A DNA stretch of 64,000 bases from Lysinibacillus alkalisoli (GCF_014643595.1 NZ_BMJT01000004.1:291123-355122), one strand, 5' to 3'. Counted from the first letter of the stretch, positions 27,757 through 38,328 are shown. A program made the numbers and translations. The notes: generated from the letters alone by a model not told the origin.

Positions 27757-29325
27757 ATGATGGAAGCTATCATCTCCGCTTTGCTTGGCATCCTTGTTGG
27801 TGCAGCTGTTATGTATTTATACATGAAAAAAGTGAATAATGACAAAGTCAATGGCGCAAAGTACCAAGCCCAAGCAATTCTTGATGATGCACATAAAACG
27901 GCACAGCGAGAAGCGGAGGCGCTCAAAAAAGAGGCAATACTTGAAGCCAAAGACGAAACTCACCAATTTCGAATTGAGGCAGAAAACGACATTCGTGAAC
28001 GTCGTTTAGATCTTCAAAAACAAGAGAACCGTTTATTGCAAAAAGAAGAAAATCTTGATCGCAAAGATGATGCTCTAAATACAAGAGAAGTAGGACTAGA
28101 GAAGCGAGAGAATGCTCTATCCGATCGACAACAGCATATTGAACAGATGGAAAGCAAAGTGGAAGAGCTAGTTGCAAAACAACAAGCTGAATTGGAACGC
28201 ATATCTTCGCTAACTCGTGATGAAGCTAAACATGTTATTTTAAATCAAGTTGAAAATGAACTTTCAACGGATATTGCAGTGATGACAAAAGAAGCGGAAA
28301 CAAGAGCTAAAGAAGAGTCAGAAAAGAAAGCGCGTGAAATTTTATCGCTGGCGTTGCAACGCTTTGCTGCTGACCACGTGGCAGAGACAACAGTGTCTGT
28401 TGTTAACTTGCCAAATGATGAAATGAAAGGTCGCATTATCGGACGTGAAGGACGTAATATTCGTACGTTAGAAACGTTAACAGGTATTGATTTAATTATT
28501 GATGATACACCAGAAGCAGTAATTTTATCAGGCTTTGATCCAATCCGTCGTGAAACAGCGCGTCTAGCACTAGAAAAACTAGTACAGGATGGTCGTATTC
28601 ACCCTGCACGCATTGAAGAGATGGTGGAGAAATCTCGCCGCGAAATCGATGAACATATCCGAGAAATCGGGGAGCAGACAACATTTGATATCGGTGTGCA
28701 TAATTTACATCCAGATTTAATTAAAATCTTAGGACGTTTAAAATATCGCACAAGTTATGGTCAAAATGTTTTAAAGCACTCTGTAGAAGTAGCAACATTA
28801 GCAGGGCTTTTAGCATCTGAACTTGGAGAAGACCCTGTGTTAGCACGTCGAGCAGGCTTATTACACGATATTGGTAAAGCCATCGACCACGAGGTGGAAG
28901 GTAGCCACGTTGAAATCGGTGTAGAATTAGCGACAAAATATAAAGAACACCCAGTAGTTATCAATAGTATCGCATCGCATCATGGTGACACAGAAGCTAC
29001 TTCTGTCATTGCTGTGCTTGTAGCTGCTGCTGATGCATTGTCAGCTGCTAGACCAGGTGCTCGAAGCGAAACATTAGAGAACTATATTGGTCGTTTAGAA
29101 AAATTAGAAGAAATCTCTGAGTCGTATGATGGCGTGGAGAAATCATATGCTATTCAAGCAGGGCGAGAAATTCGTATTATTGTGCAGCCAGATAAGATTG
29201 ACGATTTGGCATCGCATCGCTTAGCTCGTGATATTCGCAAGCAGATTGAAGAAGAACTGGATTATCCAGGTCATATTAAGGTGACGGTAATCCGCGAAAC
29301 GCGCTCTGTAGAATACGCTAAATAA
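27757..29325 (+). CDS. rny: Ribonuclease Y
   Basis: Membrane-anchored endoribonuclease that initiates mRNA decay. 522 residues: N-terminal transmembrane helix (residues 3-22), a long charged coiled coil to about 200, a KH domain ([20 protein letters not shown]), and an HD domain with the metal motif [17 protein letters not shown]. Strong site AGAGGAGGTG; ATG 27757 or 27760 are both possible. Together with PNPase and RNase J2 the window encodes much of the Bacillus-type RNA decay machinery. Confidence 0.97.
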   Translation: MMEAIISALLGILVGAAVMYLYMKKVNNDKVNGAKYQAQAILDDAHKTAQREAEALKKEAILEAKDETHQFRIEAENDIRERRLDLQKQENRLLQKEENLDRKDDALNTREVGLEKRENALSDRQQHIEQMESKVEELVAKQQAELERISSLTRDEAKHVILNQVENELSTDIAVMTKEAETRAKEESEKKAREILSLALQRFAADHVAETTVSVVNLPNDEMKGRIIGREGRNIRTLETLTGIDLIIDDTPEAVILSGFDPIRRETARLALEKLVQDGRIHPARIEEMVEKSRREIDEHIREIGEQTTFDIGVHNLHPDLIKILGRLKYRTSYGQNVLKHSVEVATLAGLLASELGEDPVLARRAGLLHDIGKAIDHEVEGSHVEIGVELATKYKEHPVVINSIASHHGDTEATSVIAVLVAAADALSAARPGARSETLENYIGRLEKLEEISESYDGVEKSYAIQAGREIRIIVQPDKIDDLASHRLARDIRKQIEEELDYPGHIKVTVIRETRSVEYAK

Positions 29326-29344
29326 CGATAAAATGAATGATAAA

Positions 29345-29379
29345 ACAAGGGATGATTTACACATATCCCTTGTTTTTTT
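29345..29379 (+). terminator. Terminator after rny
   Basis: ACAAGGGAT / ATCCCTTGT arms (29345-29353, 29365-29373) followed by a T-run to 29379. Confidence 0.88.
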
Positions 29380-29500
29380 GTGTTAAAGTGAAGAATATGA
29401 CAGACGTTACATTGTGTCATACTTGCTTTTCATGTAAAATGAAGCGCAGGAATTCACACGGACGACCTGTTAAGGAATTCAAGGTGAAAGAAGGAACAGA

Positions 29501-30304
29501 ATGAATATTTTATTTATAGGTGATATTGTGGGCTCAATTGGGCGCAATACATTGGAAAAATACTTACCACGTTTAAAGCGTAAATATAATGTTGATGTTG
29601 TGATTGCAAATGGTGAGAATGCAGCAGCAGGACGCGGTATCACAGCAAGTATTTATCAAGATCTATTACAGATGGGTGTCGATGTTATTACGATGGGGAA
29701 TCACACATGGGATAATCGTGACATCTTTGATTTTATTGATGATGCGGATTATTTAATTCGCCCAGCTAATTTTTCTGTCGAAGCGCCAGGTAAAGGTATG
29801 GTAACGATTACGAAACAAGATGTGTCATTAAGCGTCATTAATTTACACGGACGCGTTTTTTTACCCCCACATGAAGACCCATTTGCGATGGTAGATGACC
29901 TTATTGCAGAAGCAAAGGAAGTATCACCACTTGTATTTGTTGATTTTCATGCAGAGGCTACTAGCGAAAAGATTGCTATGGGATGGCATTTAGATGGTCG
30001 TGCCTCAGCGATTGTTGGTACACATACACATGTGCAAACAGCGGATGCACGTATTTATCCTAATGGTACAGCTTATATTACAGATGTAGGTATGACAGGC
30101 CCTTATGATGAAATTTTAGGCATGAAAAAAGAAAGCGTATTACATCGCTTTAAAACGAACATGCCAACACGTTTTGAAGTACCAAAGTCAGGACGAGAAC
30201 AATTGAGTGGTTTTTTTGTTAAAGTAGACAACAAAACAGGAAAAGCACAACATTGTGAGCGCATTTATATTAATGATGATTACCCATTTCAACATGAGTC
30301 ATAA
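29501..30304 (+). CDS. ymdB: YmdB metallophosphodiesterase
   Basis: 267 residues of the YmdB calcineurin-like family, a cyclic-nucleotide phosphodiesterase affecting biofilm and multicellular behaviour in B. subtilis. The metal ligands are visible in MNILFIGDIVGSIGR, VIANGENAAAGRG, GNHTWDNRDI, DFHAEATSEK and GTHTHVQTADA. The upstream AGAAGGA is a good site. spoVS, the usual next gene in spore formers, is missing; korA follows instead. Confidence 0.94.
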   Translation: MNILFIGDIVGSIGRNTLEKYLPRLKRKYNVDVVIANGENAAAGRGITASIYQDLLQMGVDVITMGNHTWDNRDIFDFIDDADYLIRPANFSVEAPGKGMVTITKQDVSLSVINLHGRVFLPPHEDPFAMVDDLIAEAKEVSPLVFVDFHAEATSEKIAMGWHLDGRASAIVGTHTHVQTADARIYPNGTAYITDVGMTGPYDEILGMKKESVLHRFKTNMPTRFEVPKSGREQLSGFFVKVDNKTGKAQHCERIYINDDYPFQHES

Positions 30305-30329
30305 GTGAATGATACCAATGTAGGTGAGA

Positions 30330-30362
30330 AGGGGATGGCTTTAGGCTAACCCCTCTTTTTAT
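30330..30362 (+). terminator. Terminator after ymdB
   Basis: AGGGG ... CCCCT with an imperfect inner stem (30330-30354), followed by CTTTTTATT. Confidence 0.65.
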
Positions 30363-30531
30363 TGTACGTTGTATCATAACATCAAGAAAATCGTGAAAAA
30401 GCTATGGCATTTCATATTCCGTCAAAGGTCTGAAATTCGCCATTTTCAGTTAATAACGATAGTGAGATAAGTTACTTCATGTTAAACTGATGAAGGTAAA
30501 GTATAAGACAAAAGCTAAGGAGTTGTTTACA

Positions 30532-32271
30532 TTGTTACATCAGCTTTCATGGAAAGTCGGTGGGCAGCAAGGTGAGGGGATTGAGAGCACAGGTGAAATC
30601 TTCTCAATGGCAATGAACCGTTTAGGTTATTTCCTATATGGCTATCGCCACTTCTCATCACGTATTAAAGGTGGCCACACAAATAATAAAATTACAGTAC
30701 GCGCAACACAAGTGCGTGCCATTACAGACGATTTAAATATTTTAGTTGCTTTCGATCAAGAGACAATTGATGTTAATTATAAAGAATTATCAGCACAAGG
30801 TATTATTCTAGCTGATGCCAAGTTCAAACCAAAGCAGCCTGAAGATTGCGAAGCACCATTATTCATTGTTCCTTTTACAGAAATTGCTACAGAATTAGGT
30901 ACATCATTAATGAAAAACATGGTAGCCATCGGTGCAACGGCTTCTTTATTAGATTTAGATGATAGCGTTTTCCAAAGTGTTGTTAACGAAATATTTGGCC
31001 GTAAAGGTGAAGTAGTCGTAGAGAAGAATATGGAAGCTATTGCAAAAGGTCATGAAGTAATGAATGAGTTATTAGGTGACCGTGTAGGTGAGTGGAAGTT
31101 AGTTGAAGCGGATGGTAAACGACGTATGTTTATGATTGGTAATGATGCTGTAGCATTAGGTGCATTAACAGCAGGTGTCCGCTTTATGGCAGCTTATCCG
31201 ATTACACCAGCTTCTGAAATTATGGAGTATTTAATTAAAAAATTACCAGAGTTTGGTGGCGCTGTAATTCAAACAGAAGATGAGATTGCGGCAGCGACGA
31301 TGGCAATTGGTTCTAACTATGGTGGTGTGCGTGCTTTTACAGCATCTGCTGGCCCTGGTTTATCTTTAATGATGGAAGCAATTGGCTTATCAGGTATGAC
31401 AGAACAACCACTCGTAATTGTAGATACACAACGTGGTGGCCCATCAACAGGTTTACCTACAAAACAAGAGCAATCCGATTTAATGGCAATGATTTACGGC
31501 ACACACGGTGAAATCCCTAAAGTCGTTATTGCGCCGTCCACAGCAGAAGAAGCGTTTTATGATACAATTCAAGCCTTCAATATTGCAGAAGAATTACAAT
31601 TGCCAGTGATTTTATTAACAGATTTACAATTGGCATTAGGTAAGCAAACGGTAGAGCCTTTTGACTATAGTAAAGTAGAAATTCGCCGCGGTAAGTTAGT
31701 TAATGAAGTAGAAGCGCCAGAAGTGGAGAAAGAATATTTCAAGCGCTATGAAGATACAACAGATGGTATTTCACCACGTGTGTTACCAGGTATCCCACAT
31801 GGCATTCACCACGTAACAGGTGTGGAACATGACCAAACAGGTAAACCTTCTGAAACACCAACAAATCGCGAGATGCAAATGAATAAACGTTTCCGCAAAT
31901 TAGATGCACTACGTTTTGATATGCCGATTTATACAAAATCACCACATGAAGAAGCGGATGTTTTATTAGTAGGTTTTAACTCTACGCGTGGTGCGATTGA
32001 AGAGGTGCAAGAGCGCTTAGCTACGGAAGGAATTAAGGCCAATCATGCGCATATTCGCTTGATCTTCCCATTCCCAACAGAAGAAATGCAAGTGCAAATG
32101 GCAAAAGCGAAAAAAGTCATTGTAGTAGAGAATAACCATACAGGACAACTAGCTAACATTATTAAGATGAGCGCAGGCGGTCATGGTAAAATTCAAACAA
32201 TCAATAAGGTAGATGGCACACCATTTTTACCAGGTGAACTACACAATAAGGTAAAGGAGATGCTTAACTAA
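30532..32271 (+). CDS. korA: 2-oxoacid:ferredoxin oxidoreductase, alpha (fused gamma-alpha) subunit
   Basis: Oxidative decarboxylation of a 2-oxoacid, most likely 2-oxoglutarate, to acyl-CoA with ferredoxin as acceptor. About 579 residues: the N-terminal gamma domain (WKVGGQQGEGIESTGEIF, HFSSRIKGGHTNNK) is fused to the alpha pyrimidine domain (AYPITPASEIMEYL, ETEDEIAAATM-like segment, ASAGPGLSLMMEA, QRGGPSTGLPTK). I favour TTG 30532 (MLHQLSWKVGG) since TAAGGAG ends nine bases upstream; the frame also opens at ATG 30490. The stop overlaps korB by one base. Confidence 0.92.
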   Translation: MLHQLSWKVGGQQGEGIESTGEIFSMAMNRLGYFLYGYRHFSSRIKGGHTNNKITVRATQVRAITDDLNILVAFDQETIDVNYKELSAQGIILADAKFKPKQPEDCEAPLFIVPFTEIATELGTSLMKNMVAIGATASLLDLDDSVFQSVVNEIFGRKGEVVVEKNMEAIAKGHEVMNELLGDRVGEWKLVEADGKRRMFMIGNDAVALGALTAGVRFMAAYPITPASEIMEYLIKKLPEFGGAVIQTEDEIAAATMAIGSNYGGVRAFTASAGPGLSLMMEAIGLSGMTEQPLVIVDTQRGGPSTGLPTKQEQSDLMAMIYGTHGEIPKVVIAPSTAEEAFYDTIQAFNIAEELQLPVILLTDLQLALGKQTVEPFDYSKVEIRRGKLVNEVEAPEVEKEYFKRYEDTTDGISPRVLPGIPHGIHHVTGVEHDQTGKPSETPTNREMQMNKRFRKLDALRFDMPIYTKSPHEEADVLLVGFNSTRGAIEEVQERLATEGIKANHAHIRLIFPFPTEEMQVQMAKAKKVIVVENNHTGQLANIIKMSAGGHGKIQTINKVDGTPFLPGELHNKVKEMLN

Positions 32272-33137
32272 TGGCAACGTTTAAGGATTTTCGTAACAAT
32301 GTAAAGCCTAACTGGTGTCCAGGGTGTGGTGACTTTTCAGTACAAGCAGCGATTCAACGTGCGGCAGCGAATGTAGGTATTGAGCCACATGAACTAGCGG
32401 TTATTTCAGGCATTGGCTGTTCAGGACGTATTTCTGGCTATATTAATTCATATGGTTTCCACGGCATTCACGGTCGTGCATTGCCAATCGCACAAGGCTT
32501 AAAGATGGCAAACCGCAACTTGAATGTTATTGCTTCAGGCGGTGATGGAGACGGCTTTGCTATTGGTATGGGGCACACGATTCATGGTTTGCGACGCAAC
32601 TTAGATTTAACCTATATTATTATGGATAACCAAATTTATGGGTTAACAAAAGGTCAAACATCGCCTCGTTCTGCAGCAGGCTTTGTAACAAAATCAACGC
32701 CAGGTGGAGCAATCGAGCCAGATGTTAAACCATTAGAATTAGCATTATCTACAGGTGCAACATTTGTAGCACAAGGGTTCTCTACAGATATTAAAGAGCT
32801 AACAGCGATTATTGAAGCAGGCATTCAGCATAAAGGGTTCTCCTTCATTAATGTCTTTAGCCCATGTGTCACATATAATAAAGTGAACACCTATGATTGG
32901 TTTAAAGAGAACTTAACAAAGCTTTCAGATATAGAAGGGTATGACCCTACAAACCGAGAAGCAGCAATGAATACAGTGATGCAGCACGATGGATTAGTAA
33001 CGGGTATCATTTACCATGATACAGAGACACCGTGTTACCAAAGTAAAGCAGACCGTTTCGATGAGCAAGCACTAGTTGGTCAAGAGCTGATGATGGGTGA
33101 GACGAAATTTAATGAACTTGTAAAAGAGTTTATGTAA
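32271..33137 (+). CDS. korB: 2-oxoacid:ferredoxin oxidoreductase, beta subunit
   Basis: 288 residues, the thiamine diphosphate subunit. WCPGCGDFSVQAA holds the conserved cysteines; the TPP/Mg motif is SGGDGDGFAIGMGHTIHGLRRN followed by MDNQIYGLTKGQTSP. It is cotranscribed with korA through a TAATG overlap. No ferredoxin gene is adjacent. A good terminator ends the pair. Confidence 0.94.
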   Translation: MATFKDFRNNVKPNWCPGCGDFSVQAAIQRAAANVGIEPHELAVISGIGCSGRISGYINSYGFHGIHGRALPIAQGLKMANRNLNVIASGGDGDGFAIGMGHTIHGLRRNLDLTYIIMDNQIYGLTKGQTSPRSAAGFVTKSTPGGAIEPDVKPLELALSTGATFVAQGFSTDIKELTAIIEAGIQHKGFSFINVFSPCVTYNKVNTYDWFKENLTKLSDIEGYDPTNREAAMNTVMQHDGLVTGIIYHDTETPCYQSKADRFDEQALVGQELMMGETKFNELVKEFM

Positions 33138-33142
33138 AGGCG

Positions 33143-33174
33143 AGCTGTTCTCTACTTGAGAACAGCTTTTTTTT
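33143..33174 (+). terminator. Terminator after korB
   Basis: Perfect AGCTGTTCTC / GAGAACAGCT arms (33143-33152, 33158-33167) and a run of T to 33174. Confidence 0.92.
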
Positions 33175-33213
33175 ATTATTCATGCTACAATGCGTTGGAG
33201 TGAGGTGGTTAGA

Positions 33214-33582
33214 ATGGGTGATATTATCTCTTTTCAAGAATGGCGTGAACGTAAAGATGAAGAAAAAAAGAGAGCAGCACTTCAAGTACATATTGAGCAG
33301 TATTGCAACTTCGATCATCCTGATGAAATTGATGCTTTAGTCGTGGAGGGTATATTACAAGTAGAGAATCATACCATTTTTTTAGCCTTTTTACATCAAC
33401 TTGATGAGCGTCAATTATCACCACGGGATGTATTTACGGATGTATTTAACTTAACGCCTAAATATTATACCGCTCAATATCAATTAGACTGGTGGCAGTC
33501 TATTCAACATGCCATTACCTTTTTAACGATATTAAAAGAGAATCATCGTGACGAGTATGTGACCTTTTTATTTCGTCGTTAG
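33214..33582 (+). CDS. Hypothetical protein
   Basis: 122 residues that I do not recognise. ATG 33214 (MGDIISFQEWRERKDEEKK) follows GAGGTGG by five bases; a longer reading from 33190 lacks such a site. The protein is charged at the N-terminus and rich in aromatic residues at the C-terminus (YYTAQYQLDWWQSIQHAI), with no membrane segment or signal peptide. It lies between korB and miaB, where B. subtilis has other genes, and is probably transcribed alone. Codon use matches its neighbours, so it looks like a resident gene of the lineage. Confidence 0.75.
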   Translation: MGDIISFQEWRERKDEEKKRAALQVHIEQYCNFDHPDEIDALVVEGILQVENHTIFLAFLHQLDERQLSPRDVFTDVFNLTPKYYTAQYQLDWWQSIQHAITFLTILKENHRDEYVTFLFRR

Positions 33583-33686
33583 GAGAATTCGGACAGAACT
33601 ATTGTCGTTCATTCCTTCTATTCGTTATAATGGAACAATGAGAATTCGCATATCGCATTTCTTTTGGAAAGGGGTTTCATTACGTA

Positions 33687-35204
33687 ATGAACGAAGAACA
33701 ACGCTTAGCTTCTCAACAAGCGGCAACAAAAGCTAAATCAGAGAAGGATTATAGCAAATATTTTGAAAAAGTGTTTACAGCACCATCCTTACAAGATGCT
33801 AAAAAACGTGGGAAAGAAAGCGTAAAATACCATAAAGATTTTTCGATTGATGAACAATTTGCCAATATGGGTGTGGGGCGTAAGTTTTACATTCGTACTT
33901 ATGGTTGTCAAATGAATGAGCATGATACCGAAGTCATGGCAGGGATTTTCATGGCTTTAGGCTATGAAAGCACAGAAAATATTGAAGAGGCAGATGTAGT
34001 GTTATTAAACACTTGTGCGATTCGCGAAAATGCTGAAAATAAAGTATTTGGAGAACTGGGCTTTTTATTAAAATATAAGCGTAAAAATCCCGATTTACTT
34101 ATCGGTGTTTGTGGCTGTATGTCACAAGAAGAATCCGTTGTTAAACGTATTTTAAAGCAGTATCAACATGTAGATATGGTCTTTGGTACGCATAATATTC
34201 ATCGTTTGCCACATATTTTACAAGAGGCTTACTTCTCAAAAGAAATGGTAGTAGAAGTGTGGTCTAAAGAAGGCGACGTTATTGAAAATCTGCCAAAGTC
34301 TCGCTTAGGTGATACGAAAGCATGGGTTAATATTATGTATGGTTGCGACAAGTTTTGTACGTATTGTATTGTGCCTTACACGAGAGGGAAAGAGCGCAGT
34401 CGCAGACCAGAGGAGATTATTGCCGAAGTACGTGATTTAGCAGCACATGGCTATAAAGAAATTATGTTGTTAGGGCAAAACGTAAACGCTTATGGTAAAG
34501 ATTTTGAAGATTTAACCTATCGTTTAGGGGATTTAATGAATGATTTACGTAAAATTGATATTCCGCGTATTCGCTTTACAACCAGTCATCCACGTGACTT
34601 TGATGACCATCTCATTGAGGTCTTGGCGCAAAAGGGCAATCTTGTAGAACATATTCACTTACCTGTGCAATCAGGCTCTAATGCTATTTTAAAAATTATG
34701 GCACGTAAATATACAAGAGAGCATTTCCTACAGCTTGTTGATAAAATTAAAACCGCAATCCCAGATGTTTCATTATCGACAGATATTATTGTAGGGTATC
34801 CTAATGAAACAGAAGAACAATTCCAAGAAACATTGTCACTGTATCATGAAGTTGGCTTTGATGCCGCATTTACGTACATTTACTCACCGCGTGAAGGTAC
34901 ACCTGCCGCTAAAATGGTAGATAATGTACCAGAGGAAGAGAAAAAGGAACGTCTTGCTCGCTTAAATGAGGTAGTGCGTCAACATTCCGAGGCATCATTA
35001 GCTAAGATGGTAGGGCAAGAAGTGGAAGTATTAGTTGAAGGTAGTAGTAAAAGACGTGAAGATGTGTTGGCAGGGTACACACGTAAAAATCGTTTAGTGA
35101 ACTTTGAAGGGCCTACAACATGTATTGGTGAGTTTGTTAAAGTGAAAATTACAGAAGCTAAATCATACTCATTAAACGGTGAGTTTGTAGAAATTATAAA
35201 ATAA
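33687..35204 (+). CDS. miaB: tRNA-2-methylthio-N6-dimethylallyladenosine synthase
   Basis: Radical SAM methylthiotransferase acting on i6A37 of tRNAs; the i6A precursor is made by MiaA, encoded 9 kb downstream. 505 residues: a Bacillus-type N-terminal extension, the UPF0004 domain with three cluster cysteines ([30 protein letters not shown]), the radical SAM CxxxCxxC motif ([16 protein letters not shown]), and a C-terminal TRAM domain. ricA follows 13 bases downstream, as in B. subtilis. Confidence 0.97.
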   Translation: MNEEQRLASQQAATKAKSEKDYSKYFEKVFTAPSLQDAKKRGKESVKYHKDFSIDEQFANMGVGRKFYIRTYGCQMNEHDTEVMAGIFMALGYESTENIEEADVVLLNTCAIRENAENKVFGELGFLLKYKRKNPDLLIGVCGCMSQEESVVKRILKQYQHVDMVFGTHNIHRLPHILQEAYFSKEMVVEVWSKEGDVIENLPKSRLGDTKAWVNIMYGCDKFCTYCIVPYTRGKERSRRPEEIIAEVRDLAAHGYKEIMLLGQNVNAYGKDFEDLTYRLGDLMNDLRKIDIPRIRFTTSHPRDFDDHLIEVLAQKGNLVEHIHLPVQSGSNAILKIMARKYTREHFLQLVDKIKTAIPDVSLSTDIIVGYPNETEEQFQETLSLYHEVGFDAAFTYIYSPREGTPAAKMVDNVPEEEKKERLARLNEVVRQHSEASLAKMVGQEVEVLVEGSSKRREDVLAGYTRKNRLVNFEGPTTCIGEFVKVKITEAKSYSLNGEFVEIIK

Positions 35205-35217
35205 GGATGGATCAATC

Positions 35218-35649
35218 ATGACAGAAAAATATACAAAAGATGACTTAATCGCAAAAGCACGCGAAATTGCACATATGATTGCAAATACAGAGCAAGTCGA
35301 GATTTATAAAGAAGCAGAAGCTCAAATTAATCAAAATCAATTTGTGCGTGAGAAGATTGCTAGTTTAAAGGCGTTACAAAAACAAGCTGTTAATTTCCAA
35401 CATCTTGGCAAAGAACGTGGCTTGAAAATGATTGAAGGTAAAATTGAAAAAATCGAAGAAGAAATTGATGCTATTCCAGTAGTGCAACAATTTAAAGCTG
35501 TACAAATGGATGTCAATGAATTATTACAACTGGTAAGTAATACTATTGCAAATGAAGTAACAGATGAAATTGTAGTATCTACAGGCGGCAATAAATTAAC
35601 GGGTGAAACAGGCTCTTACGTGGAAAATTCAGCAGGTGGCTGTTCATAA
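35218..35649 (+). CDS. ricA: RicA (YmcA), subunit of the RicAFT RNA-processing/Fe-S complex
   Basis: 143 residues of the YlbF/YmcA family, mostly helical (KDDLIAKAREIAHMIANTEQ, KALQKQAVNFQHL, KIEKIEEEIDAI). In B. subtilis RicA, RicF and RicT form a complex that binds Fe-S clusters and aids RNase Y-dependent mRNA maturation and development. Only one cysteine is present, in the C-terminal GGCS. The pairing with miaB and the presence of rny in the window fit. cotE, the spore-coat gene that follows in Bacillus, is missing. Confidence 0.93.
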   Translation: MTEKYTKDDLIAKAREIAHMIANTEQVEIYKEAEAQINQNQFVREKIASLKALQKQAVNFQHLGKERGLKMIEGKIEKIEEEIDAIPVVQQFKAVQMDVNELLQLVSNTIANEVTDEIVVSTGGNKLTGETGSYVENSAGGCS

Positions 35650-35660
35650 ATAATCATATG

Positions 35661-35690
35661 AAAGGTTGACAATAGGTCAGCCTTTTTTTT
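35661..35690 (+). terminator. Terminator after ricA
   Basis: AAAGGTTGAC / GTCAGCCTTT arms (one G-T), T-run to 35690. Confidence 0.9.
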
Positions 35691-35778
35691 ATGGTGAATT
35701 TCTTAACAGCCATGCTTTTACGTAATGAATAAGAGTTTGTTATACTAATACTACGCACAAGATACAGGAGAGAGATAA

Positions 35779-38316
35779 ATGACATATACACCAATGATTC
35801 AACAATATTTAACCGTAAAGGAAGCCTATAAAGATGCGTTTGTGTTTTTCCGTTTAGGTGATTTTTATGAGTTGTTTTTCGACGATGCTTTACACGCATC
35901 TCAATTACTCGAAATTACATTAACTAGCCGAGATGGTGGAAGTAAAGAGCGCATTCCGATGTGTGGTGTACCACATCACTCTGCACAAGGTTATATTGAA
36001 ACGCTCGTACAAAAAGGTTATAAAGTGGCAATTTGTGAACAAACAGAAGATCCTAAACAAGCAAAAGGTGTCGTCAGACGTGAGGTTGTTCAACTTATCA
36101 CACCAGGTACGTTAACAGAAGGTAAAACAGTTGATGGCAGGAGTAATCATTTCATTGCATCAGCAGAACAGATTGACAATGGTTTTGCATACAGCTATTT
36201 AGATATGGCAACAGGTGAGGCGATTGCTTCTACTGTAACAGGCGATGGTAGAGCATTATTATTACAATTGCAAACCTATGGCATACGAGAGTTAGTCGTG
36301 AATGAAGCACTAGCTCATGACATTGCCCCATTAGCTGAGCAAGTGTCTATTGTAATTTCCATTGAACCTGATAGTGAGTTACTGCCATTTGAGTTACCTC
36401 CTATGTTACACGCAAGTTGCACACGCCTATTGCGTTATATCGAACGTACACAAATGCAAGCACTAGCTCACTTACAAGCTTTTCGTTACGAACAACCTAC
36501 GCATTATTTAGCAATTGACGCCTCATCAAAACGGAATTTGGAGTTGATTCAGTCCTTGAGAGGTAAAGATAAAAAAGGGACATTATTGTGGCTACTAGAT
36601 GAGACAGCAACTGCTATGGGAGCGCGCAAATTAAAACAATGGTTACATCAACCTTTAGCTACACAAACATTAATCGAAGAACGTTTACAAATGGTTGATG
36701 ATTTACTTGAACAATTTTTCATTCGCACAGAGTTACAAAGCTTATTAAAGCAAGTATATGACTTAGAACGCTTAGCTGGTCGCGTGGCGATGGGGAGCGT
36801 TGGCGGTAGGGATTTAGCGCAACTTCGCGAGTCTTTGCGCCAAGTACCACTCATTCAACAACAATTACAAGAAGGGACACCTATGATGCAAAAATTAGGT
36901 GACACCCTCGATTTATGTGAAGATGTGGAGCAATTACTAGCAGCCGCGATTACAGACCATCCACCCATTAGTATTAAAGAAGGCGATGTTATTCGCGACC
37001 AATATCATATGCGTTTAGACGAATTACGCCATGCTTCTCGCAACGGTAAGGATTGGTTGGCACAACTTGAACAGCAAGAGCGTGAACGCACAGGCATTAA
37101 AAATTTAAAGATTAGTTATAATCGTGTATTTGGCTATTATATTGAGATTACAAAGGCCAATATTCATTTAGCAGATTTAACACGTTACGAACGAAAACAA
37201 ACGTTAACGAATTGTGAGCGCTACATTACAGATGAATTAAAAGAAAAAGAAGCGTTAATTCTGCATGCGGAAGAAGAGAGCTTAAAATTAGAGTATGAGT
37301 TATTTGTGGCATTGCGTGAGCAAGTGAAGCAATACATCCCGCGCCTGCAGGAATTAGCGGCAACCATTAGTGAGTTAGATGTGTTAATCAGTTTTGCTAT
37401 TGTGTCAGAAAAATACCGCTTTGTACGTCCTACCTTCCATAAAGGAACGGCATTGACGATTAAAGAAGGGCGTCACCCTGTTGTAGAAAAGATGCTTAAT
37501 AAACAAATGTATGTACCAAATGATTGCCTATTAGATGAACAAGAAAATATGATGCTAATTACAGGACCAAATATGTCAGGTAAAAGTACATATATGCGTC
37601 AAGTAGCACTCATTACCATCATGGCGCAAATAGGCTGTTTTGTGCCAGCAGACGAGGCGAGATTACCTATTACAGACCAAATCTTTACGCGTATTGGAGC
37701 GGCTGATGACTTAGCACAAGGTCAATCAACCTTTATGGTAGAAATGTTAGAGTCACAACATGCCATTGTGAATGCAACAGCACACAGTTTACTACTCTTT
37801 GATGAGATTGGTCGTGGTACGTCAACTTATGATGGTATGGCTTTAGCACAAGCTATGATGGAGTATATTCATAATGAAATTGGTGCTAATACGTTATTTT
37901 CCACCCACTATCATGAGTTAACAGCGCTAGAACAAGCGTTAACCCGTTTGCAAAATGTACATGTCACAGCGACTGAACAAGAGGGCAAAGTGGTCTTTTT
38001 GCATAAGGTGAAAAAAGGAGCAGCGGATAAGTCTTACGGGATTCATGTAGCGGAGTTAGCACAGCTGCCTGAAGCAATCATTACACGCGCTAGCGCTTTA
38101 TTGCAGAGCTTTGAACAAAAAGATAATGGGCAAGTGCCTGTACAGACTATACAAGAAGATGCAGCACAACTTACTTTATTTGAGGCGGAGAAACCAAAAG
38201 CAAAATCAGCACAAGCTGCTGTGATAAAGAAATTACAACAAGCAAATTTAATTACTTCAACGCCTATGGAAGCTATGAATTTATTATACGAATTACAGCA
38301 ACAATTGAAAAAGTAA
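35779..38316 (+). CDS. mutS: DNA mismatch repair protein MutS
   Basis: Mismatch-recognition ATPase, 845 residues. The N-terminal mismatch-binding region contains FFRLGDFYELFFDDA (Phe-x-Glu reads FYE), followed by connector, clamp (ISYNRVFGYYIEITKAN) and the ABC ATPase with Walker A GPNMSGKST near residue 595, Walker B LLLFDEIGRGTSTYDG and STHYHEL. A C-terminal tail with a helix-rich dimer or beta-clamp region (QLTLFEAEK) follows. AGGAGAG precedes ATG. mutL starts 12 bases downstream. Confidence 0.97.
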   Translation: MTYTPMIQQYLTVKEAYKDAFVFFRLGDFYELFFDDALHASQLLEITLTSRDGGSKERIPMCGVPHHSAQGYIETLVQKGYKVAICEQTEDPKQAKGVVRREVVQLITPGTLTEGKTVDGRSNHFIASAEQIDNGFAYSYLDMATGEAIASTVTGDGRALLLQLQTYGIRELVVNEALAHDIAPLAEQVSIVISIEPDSELLPFELPPMLHASCTRLLRYIERTQMQALAHLQAFRYEQPTHYLAIDASSKRNLELIQSLRGKDKKGTLLWLLDETATAMGARKLKQWLHQPLATQTLIEERLQMVDDLLEQFFIRTELQSLLKQVYDLERLAGRVAMGSVGGRDLAQLRESLRQVPLIQQQLQEGTPMMQKLGDTLDLCEDVEQLLAAAITDHPPISIKEGDVIRDQYHMRLDELRHASRNGKDWLAQLEQQERERTGIKNLKISYNRVFGYYIEITKANIHLADLTRYERKQTLTNCERYITDELKEKEALILHAEEESLKLEYELFVALREQVKQYIPRLQELAATISELDVLISFAIVSEKYRFVRPTFHKGTALTIKEGRHPVVEKMLNKQMYVPNDCLLDEQENMMLITGPNMSGKSTYMRQVALITIMAQIGCFVPADEARLPITDQIFTRIGAADDLAQGQSTFMVEMLESQHAIVNATAHSLLLFDEIGRGTSTYDGMALAQAMMEYIHNEIGANTLFSTHYHELTALEQALTRLQNVHVTATEQEGKVVFLHKVKKGAADKSYGIHVAELAQLPEAIITRASALLQSFEQKDNGQVPVQTIQEDAAQLTLFEAEKPKAKSAQAAVIKKLQQANLITSTPMEAMNLLYELQQQLKK

Positions 38317-38328
38317 GAAGGTGATGGA

